Shown: positions 19,283 to 30,606 of the stretch, piece after piece | Position numbering within the stretch: the first letter of the stretch is position 1 | Layout: every line of letters starts with the position of its first letter | Source: Xiphydria camelus | Lineage: Eukaryota; Arthropoda; Insecta; Hymenoptera; Xiphydriidae | Assembly: GCA_963678675.1 (NCBI GenBank) | Contig: OY783193.1 | Span: forward strand, 16,505,746-16,569,745 | Length of the DNA stretch: 64,000 nt | Direction: 5' to 3' | The notes under the pieces: generated by a model | Told to the model about the DNA's origin: nothing | Databases searched by the model: none | The model's input: only the letters and a program-made list of their open reading frames with translations | Translations under genes and position numbers: made by a program

Positions 19283-20878
19283 GGTGAATGTGACAGACGC
19301 TCTGACAGCTAGCTATTATCAAATCGTTTGGATTTTTTTTTAATAATCAAGATAGTGCACGGAAGCAGTGTCATTTTTCTCTGGTTGCTGGTGCATGAAG
19401 AGCAGGAAAGGAGACATCTGTATCTCGGAAGAAGTGGCATCAGATAAGTTACTTCCTAACTGACTGTCTTAACCTCATTTTCATCCCTTATACAGAACAA
19501 ATATCTTTGTGGTTATTCTATTTTTTGTTTTCAGCGCCATACGAGAACGGGACGGATTGATGGAAATTTAATTTTTCTTCGCAGTCAAAAATCAACCTAG
19601 GTAGAAAAGAATTCTCTAGAATTGCGGTACAATGCCACGGTATGAATATCAGGTTCTACCGACATGACATGCTTCGACAAGTTCTGTATCAACTTTAGCG
19701 GTATATTGGGGGCACTGCACTAATCCTGTGGCACATTTTTCTATCTGGGAAAGCATATTATTATGGTAGTACAGCTGTGCAGCGTTTCGGTAATATACCG
19801 TCTTCCCGTACTGACAGTATACATGCATTTTTTACCTCTAATATGCCGGAATTAAAAATCTCTAGAACTCTGCGGTACAATGCCACGGTAGGAATATCAA
19901 ATTCTACCGACATGACATGCTTCGACAAGGTCTGTATCAACTTTAGCATTATATTGGGGGCACTGCACTAATCCTGTGGCACATTTTTCTATCTGGGAAA
20001 GCCGTGGTAGAAAAGTAGGATATACGATAGAATTGGATTACAATAATGAAGTAATTATTTTATTATCTTTTCTTTATCGATATATTCCCCCTTTCGTATT
20101 ATCAAAAGTTCCAATTATATATTATCGGAACGCTGTACAGCTGTACTACCATAATAATATGCTTTCCCAGACAGAAAAATGTACCACAGGATTAGTGCAG
20201 TGCCCCCAATATACCGCTAAAGTTGATACAGACCTTGTCGAAGCATGTCATGTCGGTAGAACCTGATATTCCTACCGTGGCATTATACCGCAGAGTTCTA
20301 GAGATTTTTAATTCCGGCATATTGGAGGTAAAATGCATGTTACTGTCAGTACGGGAAGACGGTATATTATCGGAACGCTGTACAGCTGTACTACCATAAT
20401 AATATGCTTTCCCAGATAGAAAAATGTGCCACAGGATTAGTGCAGTGCCCCCAATATACCGCTAAAGTTGATACAGACCTTGTCGAAGCATGTCATGTCG
20501 GTAGAACCTGATATTCATACCGTGGCATTGTACCGCAATTCTAGAGAATTCTTTTCTACCTAGGTTGATTTTTGACTGCGAAGAAAAATCAAATTTCCAT
20601 CAATCCGTCCCGTTCTCGTATGGCGCTGAAAACAAAAAATAGAATAACCACAAAGATATTTGTTCTGTATAAGGGATGAAAATGAGGTTAAGATAGTCAG
20701 TTAGGAAGTAACTTATCTGATGCCACTTCTTCCGAGATACAGATGTCTCCTTTCCTCCTCTTCATGCACCAGCAACCAGAGAAAAATGACACTGCTTCCG
20801 TGCACTATCTTGATTATTAAAAAAAAATCCAAACGATTTGATAATAGCTAGCTGTCAGAGCGTCTGTCACATTCACCA
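19283..20878. mobile_element. Foldback family B, ~1.6 kb with nested sub-repeats
   Basis: The ends read GGTGAATGTGACAGACGCTC as inverted repeats. Inside each arm is a ~180-bp unit (GGTACAATGCCACGG ... GGGGGCACTGCACTAATCC) occurring twice per arm: about 19626-19790 and 19870-20003 forward, 20120-20300 and 20355-20540 inverted. The centre (about 20005-20120) is a piece of family A. A second, simpler copy is at 58060-59180. No transposase is seen. Confidence 0.85.
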
Positions 20879-20886
20879 CTATTGAG

Positions 20887-21402
20887 ATCGTTTCGCGAAT
20901 GGAAATTTTTTTTAATTTTGAAAAACAACTAAACATTCAAGGAATATATTCTCTCACGCACTCTCACATACATTTTTGATGGCGTATGCGTGTGGCCGCA
21001 TCTGTGTACACATTTCCGACCATGGCCGAATACCGCCGAAGACAGGCGGAATTTTTGTGAGACTTTGACATACATATATCGTCCGAGAAATCGGATTCTC
21101 GACTTTTGAGGCGCGAGGGGCGTGGCTTCGCGTTGCTAAGGAAAAATCTCTGTTAATATGTAACTTACAACATTTACTCTGGTCTCTATCGATAGAGAAT
21201 AGTCGATTTATATGGCGTAACTAAGCATAGTTTTGGTTATAACCGTATATTTATTGAGAAAATTCGATGTTAAAATTGAGGGGTGAAGGGGGCAGACATT
21301 TTTCCTGTAAAGATACACGGGTGTTCTCGCGGCGACAGCGCTGGCGGCGTCGTTCTGACGACTTGAATGAACATGCCGCGAGACACTACCGTGTCTCTTG
21401 AT
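20887..21402. repeat. Repeat E, copy 2
   Basis: This is the counterpart of 3555-4071, with about a dozen small differences; like that copy it follows a family B right end. Confidence 0.8.
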
Positions 21403-21408
21403 TATACC

Positions 21409-22213
21409 GCATGTCCTATGGCCAACCGCGCAGGTGAGCTGCGACCTGAATTCTTGACTTCGGCAGTATTTATGGTACAGTTAGAGTGGGCTTCAGACGA
21501 GTGCGCTGCATAAGAACGAAAAGTGTCGACTGCTCTTCTAATAGCTGTCAATTCGGGAGATCGAAGCGTTTCGTGTAACCTCAAAATCGTAGTTTTGAAT
21601 TAGTAGTGAATAATTTGTAGAAGTGATGAGAAATAATCGTAAATAATCTTCCGATTTGACACCTTAGGTATCGCTCACGCCACTTCGTAAAACTACTTCC
21701 TAGACACGCGCGGTGCTAGCGCGGAAATAATTTCTGAAACAAATAGGCATGAGGCGTGTAATTCGGTTGGACATCGAAAAAACCCGAATGATTATTAACT
21801 CTCACTTCTGAACATTACTTACCATTTATTCAAAGATTCACGATTTCGAGCTTAGACTTCGATCTCCCGAATTGATAGCCATCGGGAAATCAGACGTTTC
21901 ACACTTTTCGTAAGAACGCAGCGTAAGAGCGAAAAGCGTCGTCTGATTTCCCGATGGCTGTGGATTCGGAAGATTATTTATGATTATTTCTCATCACTTC
22001 TACAAATTATTCACTACTAATTCAAAACTTTACGATTTTGAGGTTACACGAAACGCTTCGATCTCCCGAATTGACAGCTATTAGAAGAGCAGTCGACACT
22101 TTTCGTTCTTATGCAGCCCACTCGTCTGAAGCCCACTCTAACTGTACCATAAATACTGCCGAAGTCAAGAATTCAGGTCGCAGCTCACCTGCGCGGTTGG
22201 CCATAGGACATGC
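21409..22213. mobile_element. Foldback family C, 805-bp palindrome
   Basis: Arms of ~250 bp (21409-21660 and 21970-22213) are near-perfect reverse complements, tips GCATGTCCTATGGCC. A second palindrome is nested in the loop (about 21855-21975), built from the same GATCTCCCGAATTGA / CGAAAAGTG blocks. The 60-80-residue open frames found here are mirror images in the two arms. Confidence 0.88.
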
Positions 22214-22503
22214 TATGATCATATATAATCATTTTTTCCCGGGATGTGAATATTTATTTCAGTGGCAGGTTTTAATCATCTAACTTCCGCTGTACTTATG
22301 AAGCATGTACTTATTTCCAAAATATTGTAAGTTTCTAAACTAAAGTTTTTCAGGAGAAAAGAAAAAAACATTTTTTTCAATGGATGCGTGGCAGCCACGC
22401 GCGTTAGAAGCTTGCGCGCGTTTTCAATAATCTACTTGTTAGCGCAGTTGATTATTAAAACTGTAAAATTAAGATACCTTTAATTATTATTTTAAACAAT
22501 CAG
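22214..22503. other. No gene; partial copy of a TGGC/GCCA hairpin
   Basis: Near 22378-22432 lies GGATGCGTGGCAGCCACGCGCGTT, resembling the tip of the MITE at 22504, but its second arm is not found. The rest is AT-rich and unassigned. Confidence 0.45.
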
Positions 22504-22642
22504 AAAAAATGGGTGCATGGCAACCACGCGCGTTGCAATGTAGTTTCAGAAATCCCTTTATCAGGGAAAGACCAACCGAGGGATAAAGGGATCTCTAAAG
22601 TTTCACTTCTAACGTGCGTGGTTGCCACATGCACCCATTTTT
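22504..22642. mobile_element. Hairpin MITE, ~139 bp
   Basis: The left tip AAAAAATGGGTGCATGGCAA pairs with the right tip, and CACGCGCGTT with AACGTGCGTG. An inner pair is formed by ATCCCTTTATCAGGG and AGGGATAAAGGGAT. Confidence 0.8.
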
Positions 22643-23000
22643 TTTTTCCTCACTCTTGCCCATTTCGAGGACTTTCCCAGCCTATTTTTAGATCGTAAGA
22701 TGGCGTTTTTCCCGCGTGACACTGACCGGGAGTCTGCAGGCTGTTAAAGGATTGCTTAGTCCGAAGTGGATCCTTTTTCCAAACTGATAAACGCAACGTG
22801 AAATGCCGTGTATACTTCTGTTTATTTTGTATTAGAAATGGGCATTCGTGAGAAAAAATAGTATATGTCATTTGTGGCTGAAATCCTCGGATTTTTAAGA
22901 CTGTGTTTAGATCGTAGCACGAGGCTTGGTGAAGGGACGAGGCTCGCCTTCGGAAAAAACCTCGGATTTCCGCCTATTGACATAAGATACTATTTCTCGT
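22643..23000 (-). repeat. Repeat D, copy 1 (inverted relative to 56930-57740)
   Basis: Inverted blocks shared with 57560-57730 are CACGCGGGAAAAACGCCATC, TCGAAATGGGCAAGAGTGAGG and CCACTTCGGACTAAGCAATC. The segment 22905-22975 shares GTAGCACGAGG...CGAGGCTCGCCTTC with 56968-57020. This is probably the ends of one transposon family. No coding remnant is clear in this copy. Confidence 0.6.
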
Positions 23001-23310
23001 TTTGCTCTCCGTGGAAAGAGGTTGTTTTTCGGAACTGGAGATTTATTTTGCGTTATCGCGAGAAATCTTGTAGGTTTTGCGTAATTATAAATGCAAGGTC
23101 TAGAAGATCTCATTATAAAATTTGAAAAATGTTGATTATTCCCCGTATCGTTATGTCAATTATGAGTTATTTACAAGTTCAAGAGAGTGCGTACATTAGT
23201 GAAATAATCATACTACGGTCGTAACCGTATAGGAGATTTCTTCTTCCCTACTTTAGAAATAATCGCCCCTCGTTCATATTACTTTCTATCACAACGAAGG
23301 GCCAACATCC
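23001..23310. other. No feature recognised
   Basis: Unique sequence between repeat D and the family C palindrome. No frame or repeat I can support. Confidence 0.5.
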
Positions 23311-23733
23311 TACCGCATGTCCGAGCCTAAACCGCTCAAGCGCCGATATCTATGGCCGATAACTTGAAATTTGTCTTTGGCTTCGGTTTGCCGACGGTTG
23401 AAAATTTGATAATTAAAGATGGCTTGAGAAGAGTGCGCTGTGTGTACTGCGTGAGAGCGAAAAGTGTAAAACGTCTGATTTCTCGATAGCTGTCAATTCG
23501 AGAGATCGAGGTATTGAATAATAAACGAAACACTTCGATTCCCCGAGTTGACAGCTATTGGGAAATCAGACGTTTGACACTTTTCGCTCTCACGCAGTAC
23601 ACACAGCGCACTCTTCTCAAGCCATCTCTAACTATCAAATTTTCAACCGTCGGCAAATCGAAGCCGAAGACAAATTTCAAGTTATCGGCCATAGGTATCG
23701 GCGCTTGAGCGGTTTGGGCTCGGACATGCGGTA
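23311..23733. mobile_element. Foldback family C, 423-bp palindrome
   Basis: Arms of ~200 bp (23311-23515 and 23535-23733) surround a ~20-bp loop. Tips TACCGCATGTCCGAGCC pair exactly. With so short a loop a transcript would fold into a long hairpin. Confidence 0.9.
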
Positions 23734-24509
23734 TGCCAACTTATCTCGGCCTCCTTTAAGGTAGTATCTACCTCCACGAGATCGTTGAATTAAGAAATGG
23801 TTGAAATTTGACATACATGTTATTTAATGCATTATCCAAACATCTGTGTAATTTAAATAAGTTTGACCACCCCAAACCTGAGATATTTACACTTGAAGTT
23901 GGCTTGATTTACACGTAACAGATACGTTATGATGGGCAAAACAGTACGTCATTAATTCTACCGTCAAAACTAAAATTAAGAAGTTGATAAAAAACGAGGA
24001 TAAGGTAAAATAGGATATCACGAATAATGTGAAAAAAATGAAAATTATTCACCATCTAGTTTCCAAGATATAACCATGAGAAGCCCTCACAATTCTGGTC
24101 GTATAGCATATATCTGCAAGGCCTGCAAGCGAACGAGTGCGTGGAGGGGGAACGGAACAGCGAGCCACGATCGTCGCTCATACGCACACAGAAGAGTGCG
24201 TCGTCTGTATATACAAGCTATTTCGTGTATTGGGGCAAAGCCCGGACAGTCCCGGTAAAAAGTTTACTGGCAATGGTAGATCAAAAACACAATATAGAAT
24301 ATCAAGAGACACGGTAGTGTCTCGCGGTATGTTCGTATATTTTACGGCAATAAATGATATCCATCGTATTGTCTATTAGTACCGAGTTAATATTGCGTAG
24401 TTTTTAATTTTATTTACTACTAATTAAACCAATTATTAATATTTTGAACATGAACATGGTATGTAACTTTTGGTTGAGGTCGTCGCGGAGGAACTACCTT
24501 AAAGGAAAG
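23734..24509. other. No gene; small E-type terminal hairpin
   Basis: At about 24300-24335 ATCAAGAGACACGGTAGTGTCTCGCGG repeats in part the end of repeat E (4040-4071, 21370-21402) in inverted orientation. The rest is unassigned; the open frames at 24076-24379 have no recognisable similarity. Confidence 0.5.
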
Positions 24510-24916
24510 TAGGGGAATTGTGCGCAGTAGGTAATTGTGCACATCGCGGTCTTGGTCACTTCTTCGATAGAAGGAAACGTCATCGAGTCGAAATGTTGAA
24601 GCAAAAGATAATTCTTTATTACAGGGTCATTTCGGGAGAGACGCACCACGTTTTATTTTTCATGCATAAAGTTTTAAATAAAAACAACCGAAAGTGTTAG
24701 TAAACATAGTTTAATTATTTATTCAAACATCTTTAATAAAATGTATAATAATATTAAGTATATAACATTTTCATCTTAATATTCTAATATTGCTTTTTGA
24801 AACGTTAGAAAAAGTGCATCGCTCCCTAGTACTTGGGGTTAATGCACTTCAGATAGGGACAGACGCACTTTTTTTATTTATACCTTCTTCCTCCTGCTTC
24901 TATTCTTTTTTTTTCT

Positions 24917-25084
24917 CTAACACATATTACATAATGGAGGGTATACGGTACATGTTTCATAGAGCCATTGCAGGCACTCCGGACAATAAATCCAATCCGC
25001 TCCAAATCTGGTTGAATTGTAATTTTCTAAACATTTTGTACAGTGATCATCATAGTTCTCATCAGTCTTGGTTAGCGTTCTCAT
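24917..25084 (-). pseudogene. C-terminal zinc finger of a pogo/Jerky-like transposase
   Basis: This 55-residue tail has C-X2-C (HCTKC), then DWIYCPECLQWLYETC and a final C-X2-C (CNMC) right before the stop. This is the PHD-like C-terminal finger found on many insect pogo/Jerky-type transposases. Upstream the frame is closed by stops, so only the last part of the protein remains. The histidine usual between the middle cysteines and the W is replaced here (WLYETC). Confidence 0.65.
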
Positions 25085-26501
25085 TGGTTCTATCTTTGAT
25101 TATTTTTTATTAATCTCTGCCTCTCTTGTTTAGCCTTCTTAGGGTACCTCTTAGTATACACTAGAAAAACCAGTACAGAAAATAACTTGTTAAACATGAT
25201 AACAAACCATGAAAAATAAACTGCTGTCACTATTTTAACCAATAATTATAGTTAAAACTACACATAACATAGTACGAGTAATGGCATTTTTACTCACTGT
25301 ACACTACAATTTTTCATCCGGAATTTGGGTCACTGATAAGAGGGTTACAATTTATTCTGCACATAAACAACACAACCGACACGTAACGTTGATTAAATCT
25401 GTCGCTATGGACTAGAATGTTATTAGTTACCGCTGAATTAATGCTACTAACCGTTCGGTTTGGCTGATACAAGAAATGGTGCATGTCACCCTATGGCGCG
25501 TATCTCCCAAAATGACCCTATAACTGTAAGTTAATCGATTTGAAGCATTGCTAATAATAGAAATCGAAAAAAGTGAAATCCTCTGTTTTGATGTAATTTT
25601 GGCGGTCTAGGAAATAAGGTTTATTTAACTTTGCACGTTTTACGAAAGTAGGTATGTTATTTTGCGTGTCTTTTTAACTATTATTGACTTTTGTCCGATG
25701 AAACATCTATGAATAATTGTTTTTCATATCCAGTTAGGTCGCAGCGGGTAATTGTACACATGCATTCTCAAATACGCAGAATGACTTCTTTTGCACATAT
25801 AGGTATGATTATTTTCAACTGTTTTCACATATTTTCGGATCATACTGTTAGAATAAATATACTACTTAAAGAGAGCTAGCTGACACAGCTAAAAATTATC
25901 TATATCTGTGATTCTTTCTTGAGAAAGTAATTTTTCGAATTTTGTTACTAATTTTCAGTAAAATAAATATTCGCTGAATACATTTTTTCGTTTCCGTATT
26001 AATATTCTATAAAAGGTTCATTTCATTCAGTTATTTCCTATATCTTTCTGTATAGACATACTAAATGTTTATTGCATCTGCTGGTATCGATAATTAAGAA
26101 TGAGGCGAGAGCGTACAAGTTGTGAGAGAGAGTGTTTGATAGCGAGCGCGAGTATCTTTAGAAGAGAGAGAGAGTGAGCGAGAACGCGCGAGGCACTTCG
26201 CGTATGCACTTTCTTGGCTACACTTAGCTGCGTAGAACCAACTGCGATCTCACGAGGCACTTCTGCGGCAGCGATGCACTGGAAAACTGGAAGAAAGCGG
26301 CGAGGGAGCAATGAAAGCCGCGAGAACACTTTAAGAATATTTAATACAGAAGTGAGGTATACACGACTCGGCGAAAGACTTCGATAGACTGAATTGATGG
26401 GCTAGCGACTGATCTAGGCGCTCCGTCCGAGAGCGTACCAACAAAAAAGTAAACAAGGCTCGGACAGAGTACCGAGAGACTCGTTCTTACTTCGCTTCTA
26501 A
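25085..26501. other. Interior of the 24512-27559 element; no gene recognised
   Basis: A short inverted pair (about 24625-24655 with 25490-25520, AGGGTCATTT..GGGAGA and its complement) suggests another nested end. A GA-rich, higher-GC stretch at 26095-26500 has no recognised product. Confidence 0.4.
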
Positions 26502-26646
26502 AGCCGGGTCTTCACTGCGCGAAATTCTACGTGAAACTGTTGCGCGAGTCATGTCCCCTCTTTTTCTCGCGCTCCCTCTTCTCACTCATTCTCTCTTTTT
26601 CGCGAAACAGTTTCGCGAAACAGTTTCGCGCAGTGAAGACCCGGCT
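26502..26646. mobile_element. Harbinger-type MITE, 145 bp
   Basis: Inverted ends AGCCGGGTCTTCACTGCGCG, flanked by TAA at 26499-26501 and 26647-26649. The 3-bp TWA-type duplication is typical of PIF/Harbinger. Confidence 0.85.
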
Positions 26647-26649
26647 TAA

Positions 26650-26775
26650 GGGCCGGTTTTACCAACACGGTATAAACGCGGTATAGCGCTATACTGAGAA
26701 TAACCAGCAATAAGCCTTATGGTTATTTTCAGTATAGCGCTATACCGCGTTTATACCTGTTGGTAAAACCGGCCC
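26650..26775. mobile_element. Harbinger-type MITE, 126 bp
   Basis: Inverted ends GGGCCGGTTTTACCAACA flank TATAAACGCGGTATAGCGCTATA blocks. TAA occurs at 26647-26649 and 26776-26778, so it shares its left duplication with the right one of the neighbouring MITE. A one-ended relative starts at 63260. Confidence 0.88.
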
Positions 26776-26778
26776 TAA

Positions 26779-28722
26779 ATCAGGAATATTCTTGCTTGAA
26801 CACTTTTATTCTGCGCACAATTACCCGACACGCGAAAGATTTTTCGCTTTTGCATTTTTTTGCTCTTTACAAAATACAACATCCGCTAATGAAAGATTAT
26901 TCAATACGAGGATACATAATGATGAAAGAATTTTTGAAGCTTCTATTGCCATGCTTATATTAATTCCAACTCCAAAAATCACTCCATGGCAATGTATTTG
27001 CCTTAAGGTTTCTCGAGCGTTATACTAAAAATAGTGAGAAATGCTTGAAAATGATTGCATTCGGTAGATTGAAGTAAAAAAAAATTCAGTTAAATTTTCA
27101 AATCTTTTAGGAAGCTCGTTGCAAAGATATTTGAATAATAAAAAATAACATGCGTTCTTATGGGTTATAGCTAACAAACCGCGATATTTCTGAGAAAAAT
27201 AGTGAAAAAATTCTGAAATTTTTTGAACAGCAAGTTTAATGAACTAAAATCATCTATACCAATGTTCACGTTCATTAGGAAGCCCGTTATTTTTTTATTA
27301 ATTGTTCTTTATAAATTTAACCTTTGATAAGTCAATGTGGCTACGTTGCGTGACGTACAGATGCATGACCAGATTTTTTGGGCTCCATTTTTGAACTCAC
27401 AGATACACACATACTACTGTACATCAAACGTTGTCGCCACATTGCACGAAGAACATACTTTAGTGTTACTGTACTTCAGTGGACTAACTTTTAGTAGGGA
27501 AAAAGCCCCTGTACCGCTCGAGAAACCTTAAGTGCGCATAATTCGCCCTCTCTCTCCCCTAACTTCAACCGTACGAATTATCGATTTCACGAATCTGCAT
27601 CGCTCGACGCCGGCTGTCGAATATCGCGGCGCTAACGAACAGATAACGATCTTCAGCCCGACCATCATCGAAGCGATCGGTACGCGACGGACGTTCGATC
27701 GGTGGGTTTGAGTCGCGAGGGAATGGAACGAGTACTCGCGGTGCGTGCCATGAATAAAATATCGTAACGTTATTTATCGGCGGATCTATAGCCACGGTAA
27801 ACATTATTATGCCGCGGGACGCGTTTTAGCATTCTCTTAATGCACTAGAAAATTTCTCTGAACGCTGTTGCTTGAATGAGACAGACGGCTGTTGGGGGAT
27901 CGAGCGACGTAGAGTGCGAGGAGAAATAAACGACAAGTGTCGCGCTTCGATGGGGAATAACGTGAGCCGTTGGCCGAGCCGCTCTCCGTGATTTTCCCTA
28001 ACCTCTCGAATCAGAAATTAGGTATTCGTTACACGCGTTACAGATGCCGCTAATGTACGATCGCGTTATGAAAGCAAACGACGATGGAAGGGTACACACA
28101 TACATACCTTTTATCCACTCGCCGCAGCGGTGAGATGAATGGAGACGGGTGTGGCCACCGTGAGATTTCCGTGGGACGTCCAATTATCTCGTCACTCGCG
28201 ATATCGCGTGGTAGAATAAAGTCGTTTTATCGGTCTATGTTAAATTCTTGATAAGGATACATTTTGGGGAATATATTATATTAGTTTGCTGTGGATATAT
28301 ATATATATAGGGTAAATATGACTATATCGGATGGACTTATAATTGAACCGTATTTCTGTAAACTTCGGTTTTAAAGAAAATCTTGAATCTTTTATACGAG
28401 TATGATTCAATAATTTTTTAATCTGTCGAGATTTATATAGATCAGGAGCAAACACTCGAGGCATTTTCCTTATGAGTGACTGTGGTCGTGTACTAGTAAT
28501 TACCGTAACACTTATGCGAGTTTCATTGTACGTATGTTCCACGTCATTTTGGCCATTCCAAAAATAATCATACCCAAAAAAAAATGTGTAGAAATCAAAT
28601 TATACTAGTGCATCGATTCTGCCAAGTTACAGACCACTTCTCCTATAAATCATGAAGTAGATAATCGTATCTTTTTATTTTTATTTTTATTTTCAAAATT
28701 GGGGGTCAAACCCTGTCGGAAG
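26779..28722. other. No gene recognised
   Basis: The left part (to 27559) is the end of the pogo-like element. 27562-28250 is higher-GC unique sequence with short unassignable open frames. 28250-28722 is AT-rich with a TA run near 28295. Confidence 0.45.
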
Positions 28723-28752
28723 TAGGTAGGTAGGTAGGTAGGTAGGTAGGTA
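28723..28752. repeat. (TAGG)n microsatellite
   Basis: About 7.5 perfect tetranucleotide units. Confidence 0.95.
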
Positions 28753-29139
28753 ACCTAACCTATATCTTGTTTCCTTCATATTCGACAAGTGGAAAAATAA
28801 TTTCGTGTAGAGTTACATCATGGAATTCGCAATGATTTGAGAGGTATAACGTTTTAACGATTTTCTCTGTTACAGAAACACTATATCTTTCAAATGACTG
28901 GGATCTCCACCATGCAAATTTGTACAAAATTTTGAATGTGAAAAAAATATATCAAAATATCGAGCAGCACGTATACAGTATGCCAAATTAGCCAGGGGGT
29001 TTTGATGTGTGGCCTGCACCATTCACTTCACCCTGGCAGATCCCTTTTGCTTTGGCATAACGTCATATAATGGAGAGTGGGGCACATTCGGATGGTTGTT
29101 TTTAATCGTCCGTTTTGTGAGTAAGGTACATTCGGGTAA

Positions 29140-29530
29140 AGGTCGAGACATACATACATACATTACCGGGCCGTGCCAGGGTCGAACACGGCCGAAGAGG
29201 AAGAAATGGTCAGAACCCTTGCACGGCGCGTGTATCTAGGAACCACACATGTCCGTCAGTCGTCAGTTGTCTTGGAAACTGCTACGTTGCTAGGCGCTAA
29301 AACACGTAAATTACGGAAACACGAGAAGCGCGGCCGGACCGTCACCGTGAAAAAGTAAAACTGAACTAACTGGCCCGGCCCGGTGACGGTCCGTTGGCGA
29401 CGCCCGGTCACGGCCCGGTAAAGTGAGAACAAAAGCATTTGATTCTATTGGACAGATCGACCGCCGGATGACGGACGATACTCGGCCGCGCTTCGGCCCT
29501 GGCACGGCCCGGTAATGTATGTCCTGACCT
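29140..29530. mobile_element. GC-rich hairpin element nested in a pogo-like relic
   Basis: Left GGTCGAGACATACATACATA...TTACCGGGCCGTGCCAGGG pairs with right CCCTGGCACGGCCCGGTAATGTATGTCCTGACC. CCCGG/CCGGGCC motifs recur inside. The left tip has expanded CATA units. Confidence 0.75.
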
Positions 29531-29963
29531 TAATATGGCCCGGTCGAAAATATGGCCCACCCTGTTTTTCTTGGACATGTTGCGCCATTTTTTAAGCAGT
29601 GGCTGAAAATTGGTATTCTATTAAGATATTGATAACTTCCTGCTAACTTCACTAACAGCTGTTTAGTTAAACCACGAGATAGACGTGAATTCATTTTTGG
29701 ACGGTATTTCTTATAAAATATTGTATTCTTGAAGTGCATTTGTTTCTGTGTTTATTAGGCAAGACCGGTAAGTACATATACAGCTTAGAACATTGTAGTT
29801 TTAGATAGCATTTTACCATATAATATTTAAATTTTGTTTTTCTATTTTCGATACATAACCCCAAATTCGAAAAATGCACGGGGCGGAAATATGACCCATT
29901 TGTTGTGTACTTACATGGGCCATATTTTCGCCCAAGTCTTATTTCCGTCTTAAATAAAACCTT

Positions 29964-30074
29964 TGGATTGAAGATATGCGGCAATGTGCAGCTTGTCGTA
30001 TATGGGTTCACGAAGACTGTGTCGGACTCACTGCGGATGATGAAAAATTTGTGTGTCCAAATTGCTCATTATAA
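29964..30074 (+). pseudogene. C-terminal zinc finger of a pogo/Jerky-like transposase
   Basis: A 36-residue frame ends in TAA and reads C-X2-C (QCAAC), RIWVHEDC, then C-X2-C (CPNC). This is the second half of the PHD-like finger, keeping the W-x-H-x2-C core. No upstream catalytic domain remains in this copy. Confidence 0.65.
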
Positions 30075-30332
30075 ACTTGGGCCATATTTCCGCCCTGCTA
30101 TTTCTTACCGGGCCATATTATCCTTAATGGCGGAAATATATGGCCGGTATTACATCTTTTTAAAATTAATGTTTTTGTTTTTGGGTTATGAGAAACGTTA
30201 CATCAGGGTACATTTTTATTTTTAGTATTTCTAATAAAGATATGTTCAAAAAGTCAGTTGTTTTAGTAATTAAATAATACTTTTATTAGCAATATATTTG
30301 AATGCGGGCCATATTACCCGAATGTGTACCTT

Positions 30333-30465
30333 AGTTTTAAGAGAAGAAAAAAGTTATTGGTACGAACGAATGTATACACATTAGTTGTTTATAGATATAC
30401 ATATGTGCTACAATAAAATATACGTTTTTATATTTGCTATATTTGTGTTGGAAAAAGAAATCTCA
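30333..30465. other. Short unassigned spacer
   Basis: AT-rich. No feature recognised. Confidence 0.4.
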
Positions 30466-30606
30466 TTGAGAGATATGGACTATTAGGAGAGTTACCTGTA
30501 TCATTTTACATTATATTAATAAAATCCTATAAGCATTTGCAATGTGCGAAATATACCGTAAAACCGGGCAACTTCGACATCGGTGCGGCACTTCCACATG
30601 TTATAT

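Larger units (their letters stand above)
24512..27559 (-). mobile_element. Pogo/Jerky-like element, ~3.05 kb, degraded
   Basis: The ends GGGGAATTGTGCGCA and, inverted with an insertion, GGGGAGAG...ATTATGCGCA are flanked by TA (24510-24511, 27560-27561). GGTAATTGTGCGCA-like motifs recur inside (about 24531, 25748, 26814). A C-terminal transposase zinc finger lies at 24917-25084 on the minus strand. Two Harbinger-type MITEs are inserted at 26502-26775. The borders rest on short matches. Confidence 0.55.
29126..30332 (+). mobile_element. Pogo/Jerky-like element, internally deleted
   Basis: Left AAGGTACATTCGGGTAA and right TTACCCGAATGTGTACCTT are inverted. The motif GGGCCATATT occurs repeatedly toward the right end (about 29925, 30075, 30112, 30306). 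It carries the zinc-finger tail at 29964-30074 and a nested hairpin at 29140-29530. The true left border may lie further out, near 29080, where a similar GGGGCACATTCGG occurs. Confidence 0.5.

Noticed and set aside
21402..22283. Two identical ~60-80-residue frames on opposite strands
   Set aside because: They are the mirrored arms of a palindrome; the sequence is a non-coding foldback.
17447..23733. A CRISPR array, because of regularly arranged repeats
   Set aside because: Repeats are long inverted arms of transposons without uniform short repeats or spacers, in a eukaryotic sequence.
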